This document shows positions 12,376 through 24,400 of a DNA stretch of 64,000 nucleotides, in pieces (position 1 is the first letter of the stretch; every line of letters begins with the position of its first letter). A model generated the notes under the pieces. The model was not told the DNA's origin, searched no databases, and saw only the letters and a program-made list of their open reading frames with translations. This DNA comes from Lichenostomus cassidix (lineage: Eukaryota > Chordata > Aves > Passeriformes > Meliphagidae): positions 36,753,797 to 36,817,796 of the forward strand of contig CM039184.1 in NCBI GenBank assembly GCA_008360975.2, read 5' to 3'. The translations under genes and the position numbers were made by a program.

Positions 12376-12389
12376 GGGCGCTGGCGGCC

Positions 12390-12482
12390 ATGGTGGAGGG
12401 CCCGGGCTGCGCGCTCTGCGCCGAGCGCCTGCGGGCGCGCCTGCGCCGCGGACAGAGCGTGCGGGCCGCGCGGGGAGGCGCG
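12390..12482 (+). CDS. NEIL3: NEIL3 coding exon 1
   Basis: Encodes residues 1-31, starting MVEGPGC and ending ARGGA, and aligns without gaps to human residues 1-31. The ATG sits in a strong context (ggccATGG). The donor is GTGAGG in phase 0. Reading through the donor gives 16 low-complexity residues and then a stop at 12531-12533, so the exon cannot extend far. Human exon 1 sequence appears to continue about 21 residues further. Confidence 0.85.
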
Positions 12483-15400
12483 GTGAGGGCGAAGGCGTGG
12501 GGCTGGGGCCGGGGGAGCGGAGCGGCGCGGTGAGGGTGGAGGCGTGGGGCTGGGGCCAGGGGAGCGGAGCGGCGCGGTGAGGGCGAAGCCGTGGGGCTGG
12601 GGCCGGGGGAGCGGAGCGGTGAGGGCGGCAGCGTGGGGCTGGGGCCGGGGGAGCGGAGCGGCGCGGTGAGGACGAAGCCGTGGGGCTGGGGCCGGGGGAG
12701 CGGAGCGGCGCGGCCCGGCCCGGCCCAGCCCAGCCCAGCCCAGCGTTCGGGACAGGGCGGCGCAGCCACCTCGGGCAAGCAGGACACAACGCTTCCGCTC
12801 CCGGCTGCCCGCGGTGGTAAATGCTGCCGGGTTGTAGGTGAGAGCAAGCGAGCCGGCAGCAGCCAGCGGGCTGCGAGGACACGGGGCTGGCGGCCGCAGC
12901 TCCCAGCAGGGTGGGTGGTGCCTTCCTGCCGTCCGTGGGTGGCAGTGGGTGTCATCCGCGAATAGCGTCTTTAACTTGTAAAATATTCATCTCATCAGCA
13001 TAGTAGGTCTCAGCAGGTCAGATGTGTAAAGGCGATGCTGAAGCTGTAAAAACAGGAGCTTTAAGGAATAATGGAAATCTTAGAATCACTCGTGTTCACT
13101 TAGGATAAAATGCAAAATATATTGTTGCTTGAGGAGGCCTTAAATACAAGGAAAATTATTACTAATCTTATTTTTTCATAATCTCCTAAGTCTTTGCATG
13201 TACTAGCTGATCTTAAAGGTCCAAACCAAGCTATGCTCTGATTCTAATCGATACGAAACATGAGAAAGGTTCATGTTGACCTGGAGAAAGGGGGCTTTTA
13301 CTTCTATAACTATATTCAAAGTGATTTTAATTAGACCAAGTATTTAAGTAAAGAGTGTGACATCTGCTTTCAGTGTACACAGTATGTAATTTCCCTCCTA
13401 GTTTTTAGCCCTTCGTTGGCAGCATAAAATAGCTCACTAGTACAAAGCTGCTGAGACTCATGAGACCTTGTAGCGGATGGAGAAATCAGGGTATCAGTAA
13501 AGAGACCCTGGCTGATGAGCATGGAGGTACAGTTTTATTTTGATTACAGAGCTAGCTAAGGTATCTTTTTTTTCCATGCCTGGTTTTGCTGATCTGTAAG
13601 AAACTGTATATTGCATGTGTCCCAGGTAAGTATACTGGATGCCTCCAGGCAGAAAGTTGGGGAATTTTTACCCACTTTCAGTGCAAATAAAGCAGTGTAG
13701 GAGTTTGTGATTAAGGCACAATAAGATAGTACTTCAGTGAAACAATTTAGGAAAGAAAGTGGTTCAAGATATAGCTGTCGAAATATGTGTTAAGATTAGC
13801 CTTTATAGGTTAATGTCTTTCAGGACAGATTTTTGAAGTAAGGAGTTATACTCCTAAGGTTTCAAAAAGGAATCTCATTCGCTCAAATAGATTAGTGTTC
13901 ATCATTTTGTGCAGTAAAAGTCACCTCAGGGCAGACTATTCATTGGAAAATGACTGTTGTAAGGGTCTTGGACTTTTTAGATTTCACAAGGGCCGCTAAC
14001 CATGGCCAAAGCCTTGGCAACTGCTGAAGATTACACTTTGTTATGAATTTAACTTTAAATAATTGAAAAGACAAATTAGTTTTCCATCTCAGTAATTTCT
14101 TATTCTGGTTTTCGTTAAACAAACCTGAGCGACTTAAAATGAACTTCGTTGCACAGCAACTGACTTTAATACTTTTATTGGAAACCATGAACTGTTTACA
14201 TGGGAGCAAAATTTTTCTTATTTTCATAACAGGCAAAGTAAATGATGTTATGCAAGAAATATTTTTATTTTCTTACTTGACAGAGTAATAGCCATAAAAA
14301 TCTCTAAATGTATATCATTTCAAGGTAATAATATAGTGGGAAATTGCAGAGAGGGTAGCTCTGAAATGTCACTAACTAGCAGAAGCCTTGCTGGTTTGCA
14401 GGAGTTGCTTTCATACATATTTGCATTGAGTGCTGTGATTGAAGCACTGATATGTGTATCTGCCTTGCAGTTAGTGCTATGATGACAGTGAATCTGCTGC
14501 TTGCAGTTTTCAGCAGGGTCTGAAGTGACCTTGGGGTGCTATTTGGGGGGACTGTCACAGGTTGAAAAAAAAGGGCTTGTAAAAACCCAAGTTCAGCATT
14601 TGCAGGACTCTGCAAGTCCTGCACTTGGAACATGTGTCATGCAACAGCACAGTCCTGGCTGCTGCTTAAATAGAATATGGCTCTGCATCAGAAAATGACC
14701 TAGGGTCCTGTAAAGGTCCTGTAAAGGCTGAGTTCAAGTCACTAGCATGCCCTTCCAGGGAAGAGGAGCAGCCCCATGCTGGCCTTTGCACATTGAGAAG
14801 AGTGGTTTTTACTTCTGATCAGTGCTTGCAAGGCTGTGTCTGAGTTTCCAACTCCCAAGTAAGAGCAAGATAAGAACACAACTTGAGTGACTCCCCTGGT
14901 ATGATCAGCAGGCTGAAGCACACAGTGCACAAGGAGAAACTGGTAGAATTGAGGTTTCATTGCTCTCTGCAGGTTCCTGTAAGGATACAGAGGAGACAGA
15001 CTCTTGGAGGTGCGCAGTGGGTGAGAAGCAGCAGATGCCAGTCACAATAGGAGAAATTCTCATTAGGTAGTAGGAAAAATTTTCCACCACAACAATAGTC
15101 AAGCCATGGAACAAGGGCCAAAAGAGACTGGAGTCTCCCTCCCTGGAGCTGCTCTGAAGTTGACTGGACAAGGCCCTGGGCTCCCTGTCCTTAAGTGTAT
15201 TCTGCTTTGACTAGGTGTTTGGACCAGATAATCTGTAGAGATTCCTAATAATGTCAGTGGATTTTCATGTGCTAAGCAAGAAAATATCACTGTTTAAATC
15301 TCACAATTATCTTGTCCTCTAGTAGCATCCCACTTGCTGCTCACCTGCTTCTGAGATTAGACTTTAAACTAGTAGGAGGAGAGAGATATCTCTGTGGTCT

Positions 15401-18400
15401 CAGTGGAGGCTTTTCTGTAATACACAATGCCCCATGCAGAACACTGAAAGCGTATGATTAACATTTGGAGAAGGATGTAGATCTGCAAATGTCAGAATTG
15501 ATACTCTGACATGTTTTTAATATTCAAACTACCTGTTTATTTTACATCAGTTTGAAACTCTTATTATAAATTCATGAGTGAAAGGAAAAGGCGTAAAATA
15601 CCCGATAAAAAAGATGTATTGTTTCAATTAGGAAAAAAACTGAGCTAAGTTATGATAGCATTAGCAATAGTGACTGCTTTGTGGATTAATAGTCCCATTG
15701 TTTTTCGTAGAATGCTTGAGGAGAAAATAGTTAATGTTGTCCAGGTTGGAAAATTACTTCATACAGCTGCTTTCTGAATACGTTCCGATGCTAGAATCAA
15801 AGTAGTATAAATTTTCTAATTTTTGTGTGTGTGTACTCATTTTTCAGACTGCTGCAAGTGAAGAGAGAATCTCTGCTCATGATTTCCTTGATGGACGTGT
15901 TTACAGGGGCGTGGAGACATTGGGAAAGGAACTTTTTATGTATTTTGATCAGAAGGCTTTGAGGTAAGAAGTGAGAAAAAGGCTTCCTATGCATTCAGAC
16001 AATGTATTTGGGGGGTGTCATCTTGTTCTTGCTAGTGGCACTTACAGAGATTTGAAAGTGTTAGACAAACTTCTCATCAGCCTCTCTGCAGTACAGCAAT
16101 ACTGGATATCGTCACATGTTCAGATAATTTACTGTTTTACTCTAAGACTCCATGTAAAGGTATCTGAAAAGGACAGTTATTTTCTGACATGCTTCTTTTC
16201 AAACAGGAAATTGTATTTTCTAGGGACGAAACAGTTACAGTGCATGCACTGTAGTGCATGCAGATCCCTACAATATTGTGTAGCACTAAATAACGCAGTC
16301 TCACCTTTTTACTTTAAAACAACAAGAAATCATCAACTCCTTACTACTAGTTATCATTGAATAACAGATCCTTTTCTATTTTTAATTAAAATGAGAAAAT
16401 TTCTGTTTTGCCCTATTCTGGGACATCAAAGGCAATGAAACACTATAGAATTAATTTTTTTTAATTTCTTAAGGCTTTTGAATGTAAATTTGTAGGGATG
16501 CTTCAATTATTTTTTCTATTAATGAACTGACAAGTTACTAAGATAGCTAATAGTTGTGATTCTTAAAGTTTCTTTTAAACAGTATACTGGAGCTTGGTAA
16601 ATGAAACCATCAGCTATTGATGTGAATGCTGTATCTTGAAAAATAACTTCGTGGAAGCATTTAGTGCATTACCATTTTTTGGCACAATGCAAGATTTTGG
16701 TTTAAAAAAAAATTGTCTAGGTTTAAAAATAAATTTGGCTAGTTAAGCTTGTGCAGTACTACTCATGGCACTTGAGAACTGAAAATGGCTACTGAAGATA
16801 AAAGTAATTGAAACAACTATATCACCTGAACTGACTTGTAAGAAGAGTGTTTTGGAAAGACACAGGTTTTTTTTCAAATTTTAGAGTTAACTTTAAAACT
16901 GTGCTTAATGACATGTTGTCTTAACCCACCTTTAAATATTTAAATGCCTGTCCTTTCTGAAATTTAAGAAAGGGGCTTAAAGGAAATACAGATCTGATAT
17001 TGCATTTCTTTGGTCATGTATGTAGTTTAATCTGTTAAATCTTCTTGTAACTGCAAAATAATACACTTTTTCTGATATACAATGTAATAGGACATTCCCT
17101 CTCTCTTATGGTTTTTAGGACTTGATTGTACCAGGTGAATTTATAATAAATAAAATGTATGAGACAATAGTCAGATTTGTCCTTTGCTCAAGCATAGCTC
17201 CTGGTAGAATATTTTATAAAACCTAAGACATCTTCAAGCATTTGTAATCTGTAAAATGAATGCTTGAAAGAGTCTGTTCTTCCAGTTTGCCATCTGTGCA
17301 TTTTTCAGTTTATTTCTTTTATTAATTTTTAATTGACCTGCAGGTTTTGCCTTGGTTGTAGGCAAAGAAAAGCAGAAAACAACATATGGCAAATACTAAT
17401 TACTTTGATTATGGTGTTACTGGATGTCGCTGCAATGTGATAACAGTGTTGGCAATATGGGGACTGAAATCCTTCTTTCCATACCAGGTGACTTCTGCCT
17501 GATTTAACAGAAAATTTTCTGGTCAAGTGGCCTCATTTCTTTCAGCCTCCCTGGAGGTTTAAGAATCTATGTTGGAAGATCAGCATATCAAGTGAAAATT
17601 GTCAGTGCACCAGAAAATGGTGCTACTTAATGATCAGGTTTGACTTCTATATAATGAATTATGAAGACTACTGGAAAACAGCTATGTTTTAGAGTGGTTT
17701 TGACTTGGAGAGGGTTCTTTCTTCCCTGGGAGTTGAGCACTGTGTAAGCAGATAGTTTGTTGCTGTGTTACTGGTAATGGCTGAAATGAATGTACATACA
17801 TAGTGACTTGGTTAGGTAAGGTTCATAGCTTCTAAAAATAGACTGGTGTAATGCTTGGAAACCATAGTGAAGGTAAAATACCTATAAAACCTCTCTTTCT
17901 TTCTGAGGATTCACTTCGGTATGAACGGTTCCATGTGCATTAATCCTGAGGGAAGCAAAGACAGAAATGGAGCACAACCAATTTTGGAGATACAGCTTGC
18001 AGAGGATACTGTTTGTTTCTTCGATGTTACACTAGAATATAGGTAAAAGGGAAACTAACCAAACAGGGTTTTTTATATCCTTTATAACATTCTTTTGAGG
18101 AAAATGAAAAATCATATACAAATTGTTAAGTGCTTGGATGCTATCAAAATAAAATTTTCTAAACATAGCATATTTATTGGTATGGTAATTTAATTTTGTT
18201 GCTTTTGTATGAGAACTTACATACAGTTAAAGTAGTTCTATTCCATAGTCTCATTAGATAGTGTCAAAAGCAGGAAGGAAATTTGGATTTAATTCTGCCC
18301 TTAGATCTGAGACCCATTGCTCTGGTAATTTCCATGCAAGTCTCACTTACTTAACAAGAGTTGCAAAGAACTTGTCATGATTACTGGTTTCAAATTTTTA

Positions 18401-21400
18401 CGCTCCCAAGGTTGGGTTTTTATTTTTTTCTTTTTGAAAGCAAATTTTTATAATTGTTCTGATTTACATTAAGCAGATGTTTATGCCCATTAGCATTGTA
18501 CTTCACACTGCTAATAAAAATACCAGCAGGCTTGATTTTAAAGTGATTGAAGCTCTTGAGTGGAAAGAGGCATGTAAATTCATTTAACATATATAAGCAT
18601 ATTTAAAATTACAAAACACAAAATCTGATGTAAGCTCAAGACTTCTTGTACTGTATTATTTTCAAATTATTATGCTTAACCTATTAAATATCTTAAATAA
18701 TAATATATATGTTTTTTTAATTTTGTATCTACTATTAATAATCTACTACTACATATATCTGTTATATAATTAGCTGAGTTGGTTAGAGCATGGTGCTATT
18801 AGTCCCAGGGTTGTGGGTTTGATCCCCATATGGGTCATTCACCCAAGAGCTGGACTGTATGATTCTTGTGGTATCCTTCCAACTCAGAAAATTCTGTGAT
18901 TATTTGAAATATATGTATATAAAAATACATTTATATATTATATATTTTATACACGCGCACACACACACACACACATAGGCTTTCCATCTTGGAAGTAGTT
19001 TTAAAGCAAGGAGCTGGCAAATACTTTTCAAATAGGAACAAAATGACATGATTTCTTGTATGGTAGACCAGATGCATGTTCCATGTGTGTATCATTGACC
19101 TCTTTTGGGAAGAGGTGTCATGGAATTTCTGTGCCTCTTCCTGTCACTGTTATTTTCATGGTTTCTGTTTATCTGCATTTAATGTTCTGCTATAATTTAT
19201 TGTGTAGTTTTTAAAACCACACTGCTATATTAGAATATATTTAAAATAAAAATCAATTTTATATTCTCTTCCAGAAATGCAGCTGAGTGTGAGCAGAAGG
19301 TGAGGATGATGGAAAGCTTGGATGTCTGTTCTCCAAAGTTTAGCTTCTCGAGAGCAGAACATGAGATTAAGCAGCAGAAGACCCGCATGTTGTGTGATGT
19401 GTTACTAGATCAAGCAGTATTACCTGGAGTGGGAAATATCATAAAAAATGAAGCTCTGTTTGATTCTGGTCTTCATCCAGCTGTTAAGGTGGGTGAATGT
19501 CTCAAGATGGTTTTTAAGGACACCAAGGAATGTAAATACATATTTATATAATATTTTGCTATCTTCTTACCTTTGCTTTATCATCTGTCATTTCTTAAGT
19601 TATTCTTAGACACTAAATGAATTTTTTATCATTATAACTGGAGATATTTGTCATGGCACTCCTTGGAGCTGATTAACTTTCATATTCTGACTACGTCTGG
19701 CACCCTATTATGCTACCATTAAACTGACAGCCCATAAATAAGGGAAAGTGAAAAGTGCTTACGTTTTCTTTGTTCAGTTACTACCCAAAAAAGTCTATGT
19801 GGTAGCGTTGATTATTTTTGGAGCTGCTTCTTCCACTTCTTGTCCTGCTTGCTGGCATCAATTGTTTTTTCTACCATTGTTTATCATACTTTTTCTGTTT
19901 TACGATCCTCAAGCATGTGTCTCGAAACTTTGGTTGAGATATTTGCAAAACAGATTGAGATTACATAGAATGTAAATGGAAGCTGATGAAGATCAGTAAC
20001 TGAATTTTTTTTTAAACACAGTATTTCGAAAGTTGTTATAGGATCAATCTGGATTTTACTTTTACCTGCAATATGGCAGAAAAAAAGAAAAATTTGATTT
20101 AAAAATTTGAATTCTTATTAAAAATAGAGTTGGTTGATATGTCTCTCTAATTGTGATGCCTTTGGCTCACATATTCTTCCTGAATATCTCTCACAGGAAA
20201 GAGCCTCATATGATAGGTCGAATTACAATCCATGAGGAAATTAGGAGGGAAGTGAGACTTGCTAACTCTATGTGATTCACGTGATCGTGAACTCTTTGGT
20301 CAGTAGGGGAAGACAACTGAATTTTCTACCACATGTTTTGCTTGGTTGAGGCAAAGCATGTTGTTTGGTATGCAAGCAGTGAGTTTTTGTAGTATAGAAT
20401 GTGAACATGTTCTGTTTTACTGAGATGATAATATAATATGAAGTCGGGGAATCATCACAACATGAAGAAATCCAACCACATCAGTGTTCAAAGTGCACTT
20501 GCCTCATAGGTCTTTTCTGGCCATTGTCCTTTAGCATCATAATATTCTAAAAATGATTCTTGTCTTTCTTACAGGTTTGCCAACTGACAGATGAGCATAT
20601 ACGTCACTTGGTGAAAATGACACGTGATTTTACCATGCTTTTTTATAAGGTATTGGCACACATTTTTGAAAAACTTCCAAAGTGTTACTCTGGCATGTTA
20701 GCTGTGTGTGATCATCTGGTGAAAACATCATAAAGATGCAACAAAGCAAGTGTTTCCACGAACAGGAATGTTGGTTTGTGTGCTCTATTAATTGTGAATT
20801 GTCAGATGATGGAAGGGTAGAGGTAGTCAAGACTGATAAAATACGCACAGCTTGGCCAAAAGACTTTCACAGATGCTGCCTGAGGGCCAGTTCAGTTTTC
20901 CTGTGAATGTGCTGTTATGCCTCTCTCTACATGTCAGAATTGATGTAGGTTAAGCACAAAGTTACATGTAAGATAACGTAAAGATGACTCTTCAAACTGG
21001 GAACTAGAGATTGTCCTAGGGGAGGGTGAAGACAGTTAATGTGGCTTCCTTTCTAAAACTTGAAATAGCAATTAGATTTATTTGGCTAAATAGTTTGTAA
21101 ATTCTTACAACTTTTTTCCCCTAACTGAAATAATGGTTTTGGTTGCTCAAGTGCAATAAATTACTGTTTCTCTACAACTACTGCTACAACTTAAATAGGA
21201 CTTAATTTCGTGCCCTGTAAACTGGATAATTCCTGGTGCTCTTTAACTTTACACAGTAGAAAAAGAGTTAATTTGACCTAATTCTTCTATGTTTTGTTTC
21301 TTTAAGCTGCATGCAAAGAAATGAACAGCAGTAATGACATTTTTTTTCTCTCTCTTGATGTTCATGAAAGGCAAGGAGCTAGCACTGCTAAAAAGAATTC

Positions 21401-24400
21401 CTGTTTGGTAGGTGACGGGGAGGATACCTTACATTCCTAAAATCATAAAGGCTAAAACTGTAATTTGTTTAATAGTCTGTTTAAATGTCTGCTTTTCCTC
21501 AACCCTCTAAACAGTACTTTAGTTTGTTGGCTAGGGGAATGTTTTCTTTCTCCAAACTTCACAGTGAAGTCTATCAGTAAAGAGAGACCGTCTAGTTCTG
21601 CAACAGCTATAATACTCAGAAGTTCTAAAGCTTTTAGACTGATAGTAAACAAGTTAAACTTTCTGTTTAGCCATTTTGAAAACTTTTGTAATCCATGCTT
21701 AGCAAATATTCACCAGTCAAATCTTCTAAGAGGGCTAGCCTCTCCTCCCATCTTAGAGACATAACGAAAATATATTAATATGAATGAAAGTGCCTGAAAT
21801 TTTTCTGATGGACTGTTAGATTGTTTGCAGCAATCATACTGTATCATTACAGATGCAAAGATGAAAAATCTTGTTTGTGTGAAAAGCTGTTGCTTTTCTT
21901 TGGTTTTTACATAACTGAATGGGAAAAAAGCTACTCTTAAGGAACTGACTGAAAACCTTGTGGAGACAGCTGTGAATATTCATGCAAATATATGTTAGTA
22001 ATTCCTTCTGATTGAATTACTCATTTGTACTGGCACAAGAATTCTCTTTCAGCAAGACTGATGAAAAAGAGCACAGCAGAAGCAAATATGCTGTGCTCAA
22101 AGACACCTGTATATTGGGAGACCTCCAAGGGTCTTCATGGATTATGGAGCTAGAGCTATTGAACTCTGCCAGAGCTGTGCTGGTATTGCTGGGCCAGCTG
22201 TGCTGTCGTTTGAACTGAGCCCAAGGTTTTGTGATTGGAGTGCAGAAACTTGTGTGGCTCTGCAGAATTGGCTGCATCTCTACTGGGCTTTTCTTGTTTG
22301 GATTTTTTTTTGCCACTTTTAGCTATAGTGTGTTTATGCTGACTTCATGTGCATTGTCTCATGAAATGTGCCGTCCGGTCAGCTGTCTGAAGGCTCTTTA
22401 GGTCACTATGCCCTTGGGCTTGCACTGCACTTAATTTGACTTTCTGCCAGGATCTGGGGAGCTCACCGTAGTGCCAGGTTGTCTGGCATGGCCAGGGCCA
22501 AGATGAAGCTGAGCAACTTTACTGAGCACTACACAACATTTACAGCATCTCAGGAATATTTCTGCATTGCACAGTTCTTTAGGTTTTGGGAAGACTAACT
22601 TACCCAGATTGTAGCATCAGGTCTGAGCTGGCACTGTGCTGTGTTTTTGGCTCTTTTGCAGGAGAGAGAAGGTGCTATTGGTTTTGTGGTTTTGTTTTCT
22701 GTGCTGCATTGATTGGACCTCATTAGCTCTTCAAGAAGACTCCTGCAGGTGCCAGGTCAAAGACAACTGGTGCTGAATCAGAGCTAGCTGGTTCAGCTGA
22801 ACTCAATTCCTAGCATGTATTTGCTTTCACTTCAGTAGTATGTTTTTTTTCTTCTGTTTTTATTTCAATATGTGGAGAATTGCAGACACTTATGCCTAAT
22901 TTGTCAATTCATTACATAAAATAATGTGAAATACAGATGTAGCCCTTATTAGTGTCTCTTTTAAATATCTTCATCTAGTCATTGAGTTGTCTGTTTATGT
23001 AGGGTTTTTTATTTTCAGACTCACATAAAGTTTATGCTGAGTCTCTGACTTGGATTTTAAACCTGTTCTGTTTTAGTGCCGCAAAACTGGGTCTCCACTC
23101 TACAAACACTACAGGGTGTACAAGCGCCCAGCCTGCAGGGAGTGCAATGGCAGCATCACCGTGTGTCGCTTAGGAGACAATAACAGGATGACTTACTTCT
23201 GCTCTCAATGTCAAAAGGCAGATCCCCAGCTTCTCAATCTTAGGTATGATGGTAACATGGTGACATTTTTAAGCACCTCAAAGTGCTGTTACAGTAAGAC
23301 GACACCCCTTTTGAAATAGAATGGATCTGTGTGCATTTTATAACTAAATTAACTATGCCAGACAAAACCAGAATACCTTGCTAAAGAAAAATGTTTTGGC
23401 CATTGGTATTTAAAAATGGTTAGAAGCTTTGATTCTTTGACACTATTCTTTTCAAAGGCACCCTCTATTGTGAAGTAGCTATTACGCTAATCAAATGTAG
23501 GAATTATAAAACAATTCAGAGCACTCAGATTTATTCACTGAAACTAAGTGACTGGAAAAGTTGCCCTTTGTTCTTGGTGTTATCAATATAATGGGATGTT
23601 TCCATACAACTGAGTTGAATATCATGAAATAGGAATTTTTGGCTCTTTCTTTTTGCAGAATAGCCATGAGTCCTGGAATACTTAGACAGCTGTGCATCTA
23701 TGCAATTTTCTTGTGGATATAGAGTTACACTGAGGATAACTAAAACTTCAGTAAATTCAGAGTACAGCATATATTTTAGGGGCTTAGTAGTTTTTCTTCC
23801 TCCTTACTGGATTTTAAAAGCTTTTACTATAGGTGTGCCACAGAGACACTTTCACTTCCCCATAAATTGTGCTAGCAGCAGCTTTCCTTCTTTTATTTCA
23901 GGAAAGCAGAAAATGCATTTGATATCACAAAGGGTCAAAAGGTAAAAGTTCCAAAAGCACCTTATTCAGACTTGGGTATCTGTTATACTTGAAAATTTTC
24001 ATCTGAGGCTTCAGAGTTTTGCCTTTATATTCTCTGTCAGTCTAATATAAGATGCTGTTTCGCTTTGCAACTTTGCCTCATTAGTGGGTGTGTGTATATG
24101 TTTTTTTTAGATTTACAGAAGGCACAAATCCCTCTCCTACCTCCAAGCTTCTTTCAAGACTCAGAGGGCTGGAGGGATTTTGGTTAAAGCTTAAAAATTG
24201 CCTTTGAGTACAGATCAAATATTGAAAATTCCAGCAATGGGGGATAAATATTTCACAAGCTGATAACCCCAATCTGCTGTATTTTCAGAAAGTAATAATG
24301 AGAAATATTTTACTGAAGGGTAGGAAGACAGCAGTGTTCGGTTGAGTCAGATAACTAGAAAACAATGTAGGAAAAAATCTTCTGTTCTAGAACAAGTAGT

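Larger units (their letters stand above)
12185..12389 (+). promoter_or_regulatory. NEIL3: NEIL3 promoter / CpG island
   Basis: GC and CpG content rises sharply from about 12.2 kb and stays high through exon 1 and into intron 1 (to about 12.95 kb). This is the usual layout of a TATA-less housekeeping or cell-cycle promoter. Within 140 bp of the start codon are a CCAAT box, an E2F-like site and a CDE/CHR-like pair, listed separately. The transcription start was not determined. Confidence 0.7.

Noticed and set aside
12212..12955. Long minus-strand open frames (up to 247 codons) over the NEIL3 island
   Set aside because: They are Pro/Arg/Ala repeats produced by the GC-rich minisatellite and the absence of AT-rich stops. 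They run antisense to exon 1 and have no domain.
15971..16360. 129-codon plus-strand open frame just after NEIL3 exon 2
   Set aside because: It is intronic, starts inside the donor region of exon 2, has no similarity to NEIL3 or any family, and the true exon 3 at 17908 joins in phase.
18765..18838. A possible tRNA-Ile gene
   Set aside because: The A and B boxes fit, but the stems are degraded and the sequence runs directly into a CR1 tail, so it is a SINE head.
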